From Terrisporobacter glycolicus ATCC 14880 = DSM 1288 (lineage in GTDB: Bacteria > Bacillota > Clostridia > Peptostreptococcales > Peptostreptococcaceae), in assembly GCF_036812735.1 (NCBI RefSeq), contig NZ_CP117523.1, forward strand, positions 2,480,001-2,544,000: a stretch of 64,000 bases of DNA, read 5' to 3'. The position numbers were made by a program, and so were the translations under genes. Positions 9,042 to 18,754 of the stretch are shown piece after piece. A model generated the notes under the pieces. The model made no database searches, was not told the DNA's origin, and saw nothing but the letters and a program-made list of their open reading frames with translations. Each line of letters opens with the position of its first letter. Positions within the stretch are counted from its first letter, which is position 1.

Positions 9042-10832
9042 TTATGGTAACATATTTGCAAATATGATTGGATTAGATGTAGGTTTTGCACTTGAAGGGT
9101 CAAAAGTAGTTACTCTAGTATGACCTTCTCCTACCCATGGTTGACTTGTTGCTTCTATCATTATACCATCACCAACATATACCGATACGTGACCTATTGA
9201 GTATTCAGTTCCATTAAATGTAAATTTATCCTCAGCAGGGCCTGTTGGACCATTATCCCAATATATTAAATCTCCTGGTTTTAAATTATAAGCTGTCATA
9301 TTTTCATTATAACCTTTTTTAAGCACATATTCTGCTTGCTCACTTGCTTTTTTATAAAGCATTTTACCAGTATTTTGACTATATTTTACCAGCTCATCAT
9401 TTCCAGCAGCAAGATATACTGTTGCAGCAAACCTATTACACATTGTTTGTCCATCATTTGAACCATATGTAGTTCCTATTAATTTAAATCCTTCAATAAG
9501 TCCTTTTGCTCTTTTATTGTCCTCGTATCCTTTTGCAGGCTTAACATCATTCACTAGCCCATTTTCATCAGCTGTAAATAATAAATATCCAATTTGAACT
9601 GTATCGTTTTTCATCATTTTATAATCATTAGGATTTAAATAATAAGTTTTTTCCCATATAGAATGAAGACCTGTTAAAGCATAAAAATACTTTGGATGGA
9701 AGTAATATGTATCTGAACCTACTTTTGTAATTCCATTTTGGGCTTTTCCATCTTCAGTAGAAAAATAATATAATTTACTTCCCACAGTTCTAAGACCTTT
9801 GTGTATTCCTCCACCTTTTAAAAAGTAATATCTTACACCGTCTTCAACAGTAATCATACCGGTTTTACTATTCCCCTCTTCATCTAAATAAAGATAAGGT
9901 TCACCATCTTTATATATAATTCCTTTTGTTTTTTCATCGTCTAATAGAATACCTGTTTTCTCATCAAAATTATAATACTTTCCATCAATTATTTGTAGTC
10001 CAAATACCATTTGTTTAAAAGATTTATCAAAGTAGTACTTGTTATTGTCAATAGTTATAAATCCGCTTAAAGCTATCTTAGTTTCAGGAGCAAAATAATA
10101 TTTATTTCCATCTACTTCTACTAATCCACTTAAAGCTTTTCCATTACTTGGTGAAAAATAATATCTTTCCCTTGATATAATTCTTAAACCAGTAAGTGAT
10201 TTATATGTAGATTTTGAGAAATAATATTTGTTTCCACTTATTACCCTCAACCCACTTAGAGCTGATTTTGTATTCTTAGAAAAATAGTATCTATCTCCAT
10301 CTACTTCCATTAATCCACTTAGGGCTTCTTTTGAACTTTGCGAAAAATAATACTTTTCTCCTGATATTACTCTTAACCCACTTAAAGCTTTATAAGTGGC
10401 TGTTGAAAAATAATATTTATTTCCACTTATTACTCTTAATCCACTTAAAGCTTTTCCAGTTGATTTTGAAAAGTAGTATTTACCTCCACCAACTTCTCTT
10501 AATCCACTTAATCCTTTACCAGTACTTGTAGAAAAGTAATATTTATACCCGTTTATAGTTTGTAATCCAGTTTGCATTTTTCCTGTACTGGAAAAATAAT
10601 ATCTGTAACCATCTATAGTCTGTAGACCTGTAAGTTTTTTACCTGTTTTCGGACTATAATAGTATGTGTATCCACCATTTTTTACAAATTCCTTATTTTG
10701 TGAATATGCTACATTGACATTTTTAACAGTTTCACTTTTTGAATTAAAGTCTGATGGATTTAATACTATTATTGATGCGAATGCTACTAAAATAATAAAT
10801 TTAATTGACTCTTTTGTAAAACTACTTGGCAC
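9042..10832 (-). CDS. Secreted wall-binding NlpC/P60-like peptidase
   Basis: 596 residues. An N-terminal signal peptide (SIKFIILVAFASIIVLNPS) is followed, from about residue 50 to 410, by some sixteen 20-21-residue choline-binding-type repeats of the pattern GLRVISGNKYYFSKST, which should hold the protein on the wall. The last 160 residues resemble a C40 (NlpC/P60-like) peptidase: a Cys in GQTMCNRFAA, PGDLIYWDNG, and the His in YSIGHVSVYVGDG. The repeats are of the toxin/glucan-binding type used by clostridial autolysins. Start is GTG with AGGAGAGGAG upstream. Monocistronic; substrate cleaved not determined. Confidence 0.82.
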   Translation of the reverse strand: MPSSFTKESIKFIILVAFASIIVLNPSDFNSKSETVKNVNVAYSQNKEFVKNGGYTYYYSPKTGKKLTGLQTIDGYRYYFSSTGKMQTGLQTINGYKYYFSTSTGKGLSGLREVGGGKYYFSKSTGKALSGLRVISGNKYYFSTATYKALSGLRVISGEKYYFSQSSKEALSGLMEVDGDRYYFSKNTKSALSGLRVISGNKYYFSKSTYKSLTGLRIISRERYYFSPSNGKALSGLVEVDGNKYYFAPETKIALSGFITIDNNKYYFDKSFKQMVFGLQIIDGKYYNFDEKTGILLDDEKTKGIIYKDGEPYLYLDEEGNSKTGMITVEDGVRYYFLKGGGIHKGLRTVGSKLYYFSTEDGKAQNGITKVGSDTYYFHPKYFYALTGLHSIWEKTYYLNPNDYKMMKNDTVQIGYLLFTADENGLVNDVKPAKGYEDNKRAKGLIEGFKLIGTTYGSNDGQTMCNRFAATVYLAAGNDELVKYSQNTGKMLYKKASEQAEYVLKKGYNENMTAYNLKPGDLIYWDNGPTGPAEDKFTFNGTEYSIGHVSVYVGDGIMIEATSQPWVGEGHTRVTTFDPSSAKPTSNPIIFANMLP

Positions 10833-10991
10833 TTTCTCATCTCCTCTCCTTAAATTTATTATAAGTTAAAATAAATCGTAATAGAAGTATAATTTGTAAT
10901 TTTTTCCCTAAAAACCAATAAATAGTATACTTTTATTAAAATAACGATAATTTTTATCATAAATTTCTAATTAATTTAGAATTAAAAATAT

Positions 10992-11023
10992 AAAAAGATG
11001 AACTTATATAAGTTCACCTTTTT
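10992..11023 (-). terminator. Terminator of the lct operon
   Basis: A perfect 18-base palindrome TGAACTTATATAAGTTCA is flanked by AAAAAG and CTTTTT, one mismatch between. It lies 18 bases after the lctD stop. Confidence 0.85.
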
Positions 11024-11040
11024 ATATTTTTAATATATAT

Positions 11041-12429
11041 TTAGTAAATTTTACCTGGATTTAAAATATTTTTAGGATCAAAAGCAGTTTTTATTCCTTT
11101 TAATATATTTACGTAGTTTTTATCTTTTGATTCACAGAAATATGGACTCTTGGCATATCCGATTCCATGTTCTCCTGAAACTTCTCCATTTAATTCTCTA
11201 GCTTTTCTAAACATTAATTCAAAAGCATGATCAAGTCTCTTTCTCCATTCTTCTTCTGGTAAATCATCTTTATGAGGATAAACGTGTAAGTTACCATCTC
11301 CTGCATGGCCAAAGCTTTTTATTTTAAGACCCACTTCTTTTTGTATATCATGAGTATATCTTATAAACTCTGCCACTTTATCTCTTGGTACAACAACGTC
11401 ACATTCATCTATTACACTATTTGCTTTAAAAGCCTCTAAGAATGCTCCCCTTGCAGACCATATGCTTTCATTTCTCTCATCTGTATCTGAAATTAATACG
11501 TCATATGCTCCACACTCTAAGCAAAGTTTTGCTACATTTTCATATTCTTTTTCTATTTCTTCAGTAGAGTTTCCATCAAATTTTAATAACAAGTATGCAT
11601 TTGAAGAATTATCTGGAAATTTCTTTCCTAAGAATTCTTCTGCACCTACAATAGCTTCTCTTTCCATAAATTCTACTGCTGTTGGTATAGATTTTGATTT
11701 TATTATTTTAGGCACAGTATCTATTGCTGACTCTAAATCAGGGAAAGGAATTAGTAAACTAATAGCTTTTTTAGGTAGTGGGAGTAATTTTAAAATAGCT
11801 TTAGTTACAATTCCTAATGTCCCTTCTGAACCTACTATTAAATCTTTTATTGCATAACCAGAGGAATTTTTAACAACTTTTCCACCTACATTAATTATTT
11901 CTCCATTTGGAAGAACAATTTCTAACCCTCTTACATAATCTCTTGTTACGCCATATTTTACTGCTCTCATACCACCAGCGTTAGTATTTATATTCCCTCC
12001 AATGGCAGCACTTTTTTCTCCTGGATCTGGTGGATAAAATAAATCATGTTCTTCCACATACCCACTTATAGTCATAAGTAATACCCCTGGCTCTACAGTT
12101 AAAGTTAGGTTTTCTTCATCAAGTTCTAATATTTTATCCATCTTACACATGTTCATCATTATTCCACCATGAAGGGCAACAGATGCTCCAGAAAGCCCTG
12201 TACCTTGCCCTCTAGGTGTCACAGGTATATTATTTTCATAAGCATATTTCATTATTTTAGAAACTTGCTCAGTACTTTTTACATAAACCATTACCTCTGG
12301 ATATTTTAATTCCCCTGCCAACTCATCATGAGCAAAATCTTCACTTATTTCATCGCCAACAATAATATTTTCTTCGCTACAAATACTTTTTAAAAATTCT
12401 ATATCATTTTCATCTAATTTTTTGTACAT
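11041..12429 (-). CDS. lctD: FAD-linked D-lactate dehydrogenase subunit
   Basis: 462 residues of the GlcD/D-lactate dehydrogenase family: an N-terminal FAD_binding_4 domain (about 37-175, with [17 protein letters not shown]) and a C-terminal FAD-oxidase domain with [14 protein letters not shown] and [14 protein letters not shown]. In Acetobacterium woodii the homologous LctD works with LctB/LctC, coupling endergonic lactate oxidation with NAD to ferredoxin oxidation by flavin-based electron confurcation. Here it directly follows the EtfA and EtfB genes, 21 bases after etfA, with AGGAGGGGG upstream, so the same complex is inferred. Confidence 0.92.
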   Translation of the reverse strand: MYKKLDENDIEFLKSICSEENIIVGDEISEDFAHDELAGELKYPEVMVYVKSTEQVSKIMKYAYENNIPVTPRGQGTGLSGASVALHGGIMMNMCKMDKILELDEENLTLTVEPGVLLMTISGYVEEHDLFYPPDPGEKSAAIGGNINTNAGGMRAVKYGVTRDYVRGLEIVLPNGEIINVGGKVVKNSSGYAIKDLIVGSEGTLGIVTKAILKLLPLPKKAISLLIPFPDLESAIDTVPKIIKSKSIPTAVEFMEREAIVGAEEFLGKKFPDNSSNAYLLLKFDGNSTEEIEKEYENVAKLCLECGAYDVLISDTDERNESIWSARGAFLEAFKANSVIDECDVVVPRDKVAEFIRYTHDIQKEVGLKIKSFGHAGDGNLHVYPHKDDLPEEEWRKRLDHAFELMFRKARELNGEVSGEHGIGYAKSPYFCESKDKNYVNILKGIKTAFDPKNILNPGKIY

Positions 12430-12450
12430 AATATTCCCCCTCCTACTATT

Positions 12451-13671
12451 TTAAGATAGTGCAAACTCAGCTTGTGAATTATTCTCTTTTTTAATGTTTT
12501 CAATCTTTTCAATTAGCATTGGTATTATTTCATAAATATCACCTATTAATGCCAAGTGAGCCACGTCAAATATAGGAGCATTTTCGTCTTGATTAATAGC
12601 AATTATATAATCAGAACCTTTCATTCCTGCAACAAATTGAACTGCTCCAGATACACCGCAAGTTATTATGAGTTTTGGTTTTACAGTTCTACCACTAAGT
12701 CCAATTTGCTTTTTAGGATCTATCCATCCTGATTCAATAGTAGGTCTAGTACCTGCCAATTGACCTCCTAAAAGATCTGCTAATTTCTTAGCTATTTTTA
12801 TATCTTCAGCTTTTTTAAATGCTCTACTTACAACAACTACAACTTCTGCATCTTCAATTCCAACAACCTTATTTTTTACTTTTGTTTCTAGTACTTTTAT
12901 ATTCGATTTTAAATTATCTTTTTTTATATCACAAATCGTAATCTTTCCGCTAGGATTTTCAACTTTCTCAGGAGCTGAGAATATTTTATATCTTACAGTA
13001 GCAAATTGTGGTCTGTGATTTGGAGTGTTTATATGCGCCATTATATTTCCACCAAAAGCAGGTCTTATTTGATCCAAATCTGTATTTTCCTGAATATCTA
13101 AAATAGTACAATCAGCAGTAAGACCTGTTCTAAATCTTGCTGCAAGTCTTGGTGCTAAAGATCTACCTATAGTTGTTCCACCAAATAACATTATTGTAGG
13201 TTTTATTTTTGATATATAGCTTTCCACAGCTGCAGCATATGGTTCTATTCTAAATTTATCTAATTCTTCACTGTCATATACAAATACTTCATCAACACCA
13301 TAAGAAAGTAGTGGTACACATTTGTCTTTTATGTTATTTCCCACAAATATACAGTAAACTGGGTGATTTATTTTTCCTGCCAATTCTCTTGCCTTTCCTA
13401 TTAATTCATAGGTTACTGGATGAATTTCTCCCTCTGAGTGTTCCACATATACGGTTACACCCTTCCACTCATCTTTGTTTATAGCTACTATCTTATCTTC
13501 TTCAAATTCAAAAGCACCTTCTGGTCCTTTTTTTACACACATTTTACACATTTTACAAGCTGCATTTATTTCGACTTTTCCATCAACTTCTTCCAATGCA
13601 CCAAATGGACATAGCTCTAAAATTTCTTTTATATTATTAATTTTATCAGAATTCACAATTATTTTAGCCAT
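12451..13671 (-). CDS. lctC: Electron-transfer flavoprotein alpha subunit with ferredoxin-like domain
   Basis: 406 residues. The first 60 residues carry four cysteines, one in ELCPFGAL and three in CKMCKMC, suggesting one [4Fe-4S] cluster; this extension marks bifurcating Lct-type EtfA. The ETF alpha body follows, with AAVESYISKIKPTIMLFGGT and the C-terminal FAD-binding stretch LAGTRPTIESGWIDP, then GLSGRTVKPKLIITCGVSGA. It should carry electrons between LctD, NAD and ferredoxin. Gene order etfB-etfA-lctD, 15 bases after etfB. Confidence 0.92.
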   Translation of the reverse strand: MAKIIVNSDKINNIKEILELCPFGALEEVDGKVEINAACKMCKMCVKKGPEGAFEFEEDKIVAINKDEWKGVTVYVEHSEGEIHPVTYELIGKARELAGKINHPVYCIFVGNNIKDKCVPLLSYGVDEVFVYDSEELDKFRIEPYAAAVESYISKIKPTIMLFGGTTIGRSLAPRLAARFRTGLTADCTILDIQENTDLDQIRPAFGGNIMAHINTPNHRPQFATVRYKIFSAPEKVENPSGKITICDIKKDNLKSNIKVLETKVKNKVVGIEDAEVVVVVSRAFKKAEDIKIAKKLADLLGGQLAGTRPTIESGWIDPKKQIGLSGRTVKPKLIITCGVSGAVQFVAGMKGSDYIIAINQDENAPIFDVAHLALIGDIYEIIPMLIEKIENIKKENNSQAEFALS

Positions 13672-13686
13672 TTTAATTTTTCCCTT

Positions 13687-14475
13687 CTATAATATTTTTA
13701 AGTCTACTATTTTATTAAATAAAGCCTCTGTGAGCTCTTCACCATCTCCTTTTAATACGTTTTTATCTGTATTTGGAGTAGGTGGGAATATCCTTTTTAC
13801 TTGAGTAGGCGAACCATTTAACCCATAATGATTTTCATCTTTATCTTCAAAATCATTTAAAGTAAACATTGGTATTTCTCTATTTTTAGTAGCCATTTTT
13901 AATTTAAAAGAAGGTAATCTTGGTTGGAATATATCTTTTTCCACAGTTATTAAACATGGATAAGTTATTTCACACACGTCCATAGAGGTTGGTAAATCTA
14001 TTTCTACAACTATATGATTTTCTTTTACTTCTATTATTTTAGTTACATTTGTCACATGAGGTATATTTAAAAATTCAGCAATTTCTGAACCTACCTGAGC
14101 TGTATCTCCATCTGTAGTTTGTTTTCCACATATAATTAGATCTGGATTGGATATCTTTTTAATACCTTGAGACAAGGTATAAGAAGTTGCAAGTACATCA
14201 GCTCCACCAAATTTTCTATCACTTATTATTGCTCCTTCATCAACTCCCATAGAAAAACTTTCTTTTATTACTGTCTTTGCTTGAGGTGGTCCCATGGTTA
14301 TTGCTTTTATAGTTGCATTATTTTCTTTTTTAATTCTTAATGCAGTTTCTAAGGCAAATAAATCGTAAGGGTTCATCTTTGAATCTACTCCATCTCTTTT
14401 TAAAACGCCAGTTACTGGATCAACTTCAACCATAGTTGTTCCAGGAACTTGTTTAACACATACTAAAATTTCCAT
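13687..14475 (-). CDS. lctB: Electron-transfer flavoprotein beta subunit
   Basis: 262 residues, standard ETF beta length, with MEILVCVKQVPGT at the start and the family signature DLIICGKQTTDGDTAQVGSEIA near 120-140 that binds the bifurcating flavin/AMP region. Forms the heterodimer with LctC and supports NAD-dependent lactate oxidation. Ribosome site AAGGAGGAAGA directly before ATG; 17 bases downstream of larA. Confidence 0.93.
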   Translation of the reverse strand: MEILVCVKQVPGTTMVEVDPVTGVLKRDGVDSKMNPYDLFALETALRIKKENNATIKAITMGPPQAKTVIKESFSMGVDEGAIISDRKFGGADVLATSYTLSQGIKKISNPDLIICGKQTTDGDTAQVGSEIAEFLNIPHVTNVTKIIEVKENHIVVEIDLPTSMDVCEITYPCLITVEKDIFQPRLPSFKLKMATKNREIPMFTLNDFEDKDENHYGLNGSPTQVKRIFPPTPNTDKNVLKGDGEELTEALFNKIVDLKIL

Positions 14476-14491
14476 TCTTCTTCCTCCTTAA

Positions 14492-15766
14492 CTATTTAAC
14501 AATTACAGATACGCCATCTGGAATGACAACTACCTTAGCATCTTCACCTTTTATTTCATAAGCCAAATTTAGAGCTTCTTCAAAATTATAAGCATGTTTC
14601 ATATGCATACTTGTAATCATTTTTGGGTCACATTCATCAGTAACCATTATTACAGTGAATTTATCTAAAATTCTTGCTAATATTTGAAATTCCCATTGAT
14701 CAGGAACTGTATCTTCTTTTTTAACATTTCTAACATTTTTTAATATTTCTTTTGGTGATGATGCATTTGCCACATTATCATAGAAAGACTTTCCTCCATG
14801 ACCATCATTACAAGCTGCCACCATTATTATTACTCCACCTTCTTTGCAAGTAGCTTCAGCTGCTGTCATCCCTTTTACTGATTGATAAATATTTTGATCT
14901 AGAGGATATCCTCCATTTGTACTTACAACTATGTCAGCTGGAATTTTATCTATTTTTGATAATTTAGTCACAAATTCACACCCTTGCTTATGTGCTTTAT
15001 CTACATCTCCTGCAAAAGATGCTATAACCTTTTTATCCTTATCAATTGCCACATTAACTATAAAAGCTAATTTTGCAGTTTTTGCAGCATATACCATATC
15101 TTCATGAATAGGATTATTATTCAAAGTTCCAGTTCTTGAATTTTCACTATCTATAAACTCACTACAGTGGTTGTACATTATAGTTTTTGCAGATGCTATA
15201 CCAGGAAGGATGCTTTTTCTTCCACCTGAAAATCCTGCAAAAAAATGTGGTTCTATAAATCCTTCTGCCACAAGTAATTCTGCCTTGGCAGCTAATTTAT
15301 TTATATAAAAATCTCCACCAGAGGGAAGTACCCCCATTTTTATCATGTCTTCATCATTTGTAGACTTATGCATCACAATTTCTTCTTTTTCAACTATTTC
15401 TTCACCTAATTTGAAAATTAATTCTTCTTTTGTGCTAGGTCTATGAAATCCTGTAGCAACTAATATTTTAATTTTTGCATTTGGATTTCCTCTTCTAATT
15501 CTTTCTAAAATTTGTGGCATTATTACACGACTTGGTACTGGTCTAGTATGATCACTTGTTATAATAACAATATTTTCTTTACCTTTTGCTAATTCTTCTA
15601 ATCTTGATGTGCCAATTGGATTGTCTAAAGAACTCTTTACAATTTCGCTCTCACTTTTTGTGACGATAAAATCATGTGATTTAGAAACTAAAATAGCTTC
15701 TAAGTTTTTATCTTCTATTTCTAGATTCATACCTTGTTTTGAATAAGGTACTTTTATAATTGTCAT
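14492..15766 (-). CDS. larA: Nickel-pincer lactate racemase
   Basis: 424 residues from the chosen ATG, the same length as the characterised Lactobacillus LarA. SDHTRPVPSR, ATGFHRPST, EPHFFAGFSGGRKSILPGIA (Lys of the pincer cofactor site) and the nearby His residues match LarA/DUF2088. It interconverts L- and D-lactate, letting the D-specific dehydrogenase use both isomers. An upstream in-frame start would overlap the permease gene; the ATG at 15766 has AGGGGG 9 bases before. The cofactor-making genes larB, larC and larE are not in the window. Confidence 0.9.
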   Translation of the reverse strand: MTIIKVPYSKQGMNLEIEDKNLEAILVSKSHDFIVTKSESEIVKSSLDNPIGTSRLEELAKGKENIVIITSDHTRPVPSRVIMPQILERIRRGNPNAKIKILVATGFHRPSTKEELIFKLGEEIVEKEEIVMHKSTNDEDMIKMGVLPSGGDFYINKLAAKAELLVAEGFIEPHFFAGFSGGRKSILPGIASAKTIMYNHCSEFIDSENSRTGTLNNNPIHEDMVYAAKTAKLAFIVNVAIDKDKKVIASFAGDVDKAHKQGCEFVTKLSKIDKIPADIVVSTNGGYPLDQNIYQSVKGMTAAEATCKEGGVIIMVAACNDGHGGKSFYDNVANASSPKEILKNVRNVKKEDTVPDQWEFQILARILDKFTVIMVTDECDPKMITSMHMKHAYNFEEALNLAYEIKGEDAKVVVIPDGVSVIVK

Positions 15767-15785
15767 AATACTTTCCCCCTTAAAA

Positions 15786-17351
15786 TTAAAGCCCAAGTAT
15801 AGGTAAAAACCTACCAAAATATACTATTAAACCAAGTATGATTACATATCCTAAACAATACTTAACTGTGGAACTAAAAATCTTTCCTTCTTGACCAATT
15901 AATCCTGTTGCAGAAGTGGCAATTGCTATACTTTGTGGTGAAATCATTTTCCCAGCTGTAGCACCAGCCGTATTTGCTGCAGCAATCCAATAAGGATCTA
16001 TTGATAAAGATTTAGCTGCTTCCACTTGTAGCCCTCCAAACAAAATATTTGCTGAGGTATCACTACCAGTAACAAATGTTCCTATAGCTCCAAGAAGCGG
16101 TGAAATTAACGGATAAAAACTTCCTGTTATTGCACAAAGTCCAAATGATATTGAACTAGTCATACCACTATGTGACATAATCTTTGATATGGCAACTATA
16201 GACATTATAGTAATAAATGATGTTTTTAATTGTATTACTGTATTTTTAAATACTTTTGTCATATATGATAATTTTATTTTTTGAATAAATCCTGCAATCA
16301 CTGTTGCAATTATAATCATCATACCAGGTGTATTTATCCAAGAAAAACCTGTTGTAGAAGTAGAATCCCCGCTGTATATATGAAAATTACTACTAAATTG
16401 TCCTACAAATGAATTTAAACTAGGTACTAAAGGACTTGTTATTAAAATTAATGTACAAAGAAGAATATAAGGCAGCCAAGCTAAAATTCCTTCTTTAGCT
16501 GATACTTTCTTTGCTACTACTTCAGTATCATCATCTGTAGCTAAATCTTCTGATTTTTCTTCATTCTTATTCATAAATTTTGCCATAATAATTGTACATA
16601 TCATGGAGCAAATGCTCCCTATAAGTGCTGGCAATTCAGCGCCCAAATATTTTGCTATAAAAATTTGAGGAATGGCAAAGGATGCCCCAGAGACTAAGGT
16701 AATAAAAAAAACACCTTTTACTGCTTTTATACTTCTCTCTGTTAAAATAACTAATAAAAATGGAATTAGCATTATAAAACCTGCAAGTTGTAGTGATGTG
16801 ATATAACTTAGTTGAACAACATCCAGATTGGTAACTGTTGCTAGTGTTGTAACTGGTATTCCTATTGCACCAAATGCAGTAGGAACAGTATTAGATATTA
16901 AACATATAACTGCTGCAAAAATAGGATTAAAGCCAATAGATGCTAGGATACTTGCTGGTATGGCAACAGCTGTCCCATATCCAGCTACAGCTTCAAGAAA
17001 TCCTCCAAATCCCCAAGCTAAAATTAAAACTTGAATTCTGTTATCAGTAGTTATACTAGACAGCATAGTTTTCATAACATCCATTGTTTTAGTTTCACAA
17101 GCAAGATTATAGGTAAATAAGGCTGCAACTATTACCAAAAGTATTGGCCAAAGTGCAATGACTACCCCCTCTATTGAGGCTGTTACTCCATCAATAATAG
17201 GCATTTCCCAAAATATTATTGCAATTAGTAAACTTAGAAACGCAGTAAACAAACATGTCTTATATGCTGGCAGTTTTAGTACACCTAAAGATACTATTAG
17301 CCAAACTATAGGAACTAAAGCAATAAGAAACAAAGCATATTCATTCATCAT
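15786..17351 (-). CDS. lctP: L-lactate permease family transporter
   Basis: 521-residue polytopic membrane protein (about 13 hydrophobic segments) of the LctP/LldP family: GFGGFLEAVAGYGTAVAIPA, ISNTVPTAFGAIGIP, GSDTSANILFGGLQ and AAANTAGATAGKMISPQSIAIA are conserved transport motifs. First gene of the lct operon. Ribosome site AAGGGGG; two ATG codons in a row at the start. A hydrophilic loop rich in Asp/Glu near residues 260-280 is the only non-membrane stretch. Confidence 0.93.
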   Translation of the reverse strand: MMNEYALFLIALVPIVWLIVSLGVLKLPAYKTCLFTAFLSLLIAIIFWEMPIIDGVTASIEGVVIALWPILLVIVAALFTYNLACETKTMDVMKTMLSSITTDNRIQVLILAWGFGGFLEAVAGYGTAVAIPASILASIGFNPIFAAVICLISNTVPTAFGAIGIPVTTLATVTNLDVVQLSYITSLQLAGFIMLIPFLLVILTERSIKAVKGVFFITLVSGASFAIPQIFIAKYLGAELPALIGSICSMICTIIMAKFMNKNEEKSEDLATDDDTEVVAKKVSAKEGILAWLPYILLCTLILITSPLVPSLNSFVGQFSSNFHIYSGDSTSTTGFSWINTPGMMIIIATVIAGFIQKIKLSYMTKVFKNTVIQLKTSFITIMSIVAISKIMSHSGMTSSISFGLCAITGSFYPLISPLLGAIGTFVTGSDTSANILFGGLQVEAAKSLSIDPYWIAAANTAGATAGKMISPQSIAIATSATGLIGQEGKIFSSTVKYCLGYVIILGLIVYFGRFLPILGL

Positions 17352-17372
17352 TATATTCCCCCTTGTTTATAC

Positions 17373-17407
17373 TGGTCATTCCAAAGGTGGTCAGTGGTAT
17401 TACCACT
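17373..17407 (-). promoter_or_regulatory. Two operator sites for the GntR/LldR repressor
   Basis: 17393-17407 is a perfect 7-1-7 palindrome AGTGGTATTACCACT containing TGGTNNNACCA, the core bound by FadR/LldR-type regulators. 17373-17383 is a second, imperfect copy (TGGTCATTCCA). Their centres are 22 bases apart, two helical turns. The perfect site begins 4 bases after the -10 box of the lct promoter, where binding would block RNA polymerase. Confidence 0.75.
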
Positions 17408-17411
17408 TTTA

Positions 17412-17440
17412 TATTTAAAGTTTATTCTAATTTTTTTCAA
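17412..17440 (-). promoter_or_regulatory. lct operon promoter
   Basis: Minus-strand TTGAAA (17435-17440) and TAAATA (17412-17417) separated by 17 bases, in the gap between the regulator gene and lctP, directly upstream of the operator pair. Confidence 0.6.
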
Positions 17441-17502
17441 AAAACAATAATAGTCTGAAATTTAACAATATTTTTTATATTTTCATAATTTATTTTAAGA
17501 CA

Positions 17503-18207
17503 TTATTTGTCAAAATTTTCTTCAACATACTTCATATGGGCTTCCATGGCTTTTAAAGCTTCTTTTTCATCTTTTTTTATTATTCCATTGCAAATTGCAT
17601 GGTGCTGACTTAATAAAAATTTATCAGCCATATCATTTTGGATAATTTCAGATCTGGCATCTTCAATAAATCTTTCAAATAACATGGATGCTGTATTAAA
17701 TAAACTTTCTATTAAACAGTTTTTGCTCATAGATGCTACTTTATTATGAAACCTTTTGTCTAACTCAACTAAAATTTCATTTCTATTTGAACCTGTACTT
17801 TCTTCTTCCATTTCTTCTATTATACTAATCAATTCTCTACAATCCATAACAGTTGCTCTAATAGCTGCAAGTCTAGCGTTTTCTACTTCTAAAACTTTTC
17901 TAAGTTCAAAAATATCTTTATACTTACCATTATTTAATTTAAACATCATAGACAAAGGTTGTAGTAACGATTTATCAGTATTCGAGCAAATAAAATTTCC
18001 TTCTCCATGAACACTTTCTACTACTCCCATACTTTCTAATACCCTTAATGCTTCTCTTATAGATGTCCTGCTTATATTCATAAGCTCTGATAATTCTCTT
18101 TCTGATGGTAGTCTATCCCCTTTTTTTAATTCACCCTCAATTATATTTTTTTGTATTTGTTCAATTACTTCCTCGTAAACCTTTTTGTTTGATATACTAT
18201 TAAACAT
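17503..18207 (-). CDS. lctA: GntR/FadR-family lactate-responsive regulator
   Basis: 234 residues: an N-terminal winged helix (about 10-75, LPSERELSELMNISRTSIREALRVLESMG) and a C-terminal FCD all-helical ligand domain (about 95-225). LldR/LctA regulators of this type repress lactate genes until lactate binds. It is read in the same direction as and just upstream of lctP, with a TGGTNNNACCA operator pair in between. Ribosome site GGGGGG. Lactate as ligand is inferred from context. Confidence 0.85.
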   Translation of the reverse strand: MFNSISNKKVYEEVIEQIQKNIIEGELKKGDRLPSERELSELMNISRTSIREALRVLESMGVVESVHGEGNFICSNTDKSLLQPLSMMFKLNNGKYKDIFELRKVLEVENARLAAIRATVMDCRELISIIEEMEEESTGSNRNEILVELDKRFHNKVASMSKNCLIESLFNTASMLFERFIEDARSEIIQNDMADKFLLSQHHAICNGIIKKDEKEALKAMEAHMKYVEENFDK

Positions 18208-18381
18208 AAAATTCCCCCCATTGTATGCTATTTCGTCATAATTAAATTATATATTATTTTTTATAAAAATGAAAATAGGTAAGAATAAAAAAATGTCATT
18301 TTATTTAGAATATTGTTGTATTATTTCTGTATAAAATATTAATTTAGTAAGATAGATTAAAAGTATTTTGTATACTTGCAT

Positions 18382-18407
18382 TAATAATGTAGCTTTTTAC
18401 ATTATTA
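18382..18407 (+). other. Hairpin in the 5' leader of rubredoxin
   Basis: Perfect 10-bp inverted repeat TAATAATGTA ... TACATTATTA (loop 6), overlapping a second inverted repeat CATTATTA ... TAATAATG that ends near 18430. The two cannot form together. The rest of the 260-base gap between the divergent genes is plain AT-rich sequence. Confidence 0.4.
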
Positions 18408-18468
18408 TCCATTATTATGAGTAATAATGAATTAAATATTTTTATAGTTAAATAAAGGGGGATAAATT

Positions 18469-18630
18469 ATGAAAAAGTATATTTGTGATATTTGTGATTA
18501 TGTTTATGATCCAGAAATAGGTGATCCTGATCATGGCATAAACCCAGGAACTTCATTTGAGGATTTGCCAGATAATTGGGAATGCCCTTTATGTGGTGTT
18601 GGTAAAGACGAGTTTTCTGAAACTGAATAA
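18469..18630 (+). CDS. Rubredoxin
   Basis: 53-residue iron-only electron carrier: [20 protein letters not shown] with Cys6 and Cys9, and [13 protein letters not shown] with Cys39 and Cys42, the four iron ligands, and the family's [12 protein letters not shown]. In anaerobes it serves oxygen/peroxide reduction and other redox enzymes. It stands alone with an AAAGGGGG ribosome site and a strong terminator; no partner enzyme adjoins it. Confidence 0.95.
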   Translation: MKKYICDICDYVYDPEIGDPDHGINPGTSFEDLPDNWECPLCGVGKDEFSETE

Positions 18631-18640
18631 TTAAAATTAT

Positions 18641-18685
18641 AATAAAAAGAGTATATCAATTTAATTTTGATATACTCTTTTTATT
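18641..18685 (+). terminator. Rubredoxin terminator
   Basis: Perfect 19-bp inverted repeat beginning AATAAAAAGAGTATATCAA with a 7-base loop, ending in a TTTTTATT run. Confidence 0.92.
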
Positions 18686-18754
18686 ATAATTTAGTTTTAT
18701 ATATGTCCTTATCTTTAATAGTTTGTTACAAAAATAATTATATATTTATATTTT

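Noticed and set aside
9700-10680. Regularly spaced repeats resembling a CRISPR-like array
   Set aside because: The about 63-base period equals the 21-residue wall-binding repeat of the coding gene, and the units vary as protein repeats do.
10331-10869. Open frames on the plus strand opposite the wall-binding protein gene
   Set aside because: They mirror the repetitive coding sequence of the minus-strand gene, have no ribosome sites and give low-complexity Leu/Ile products.
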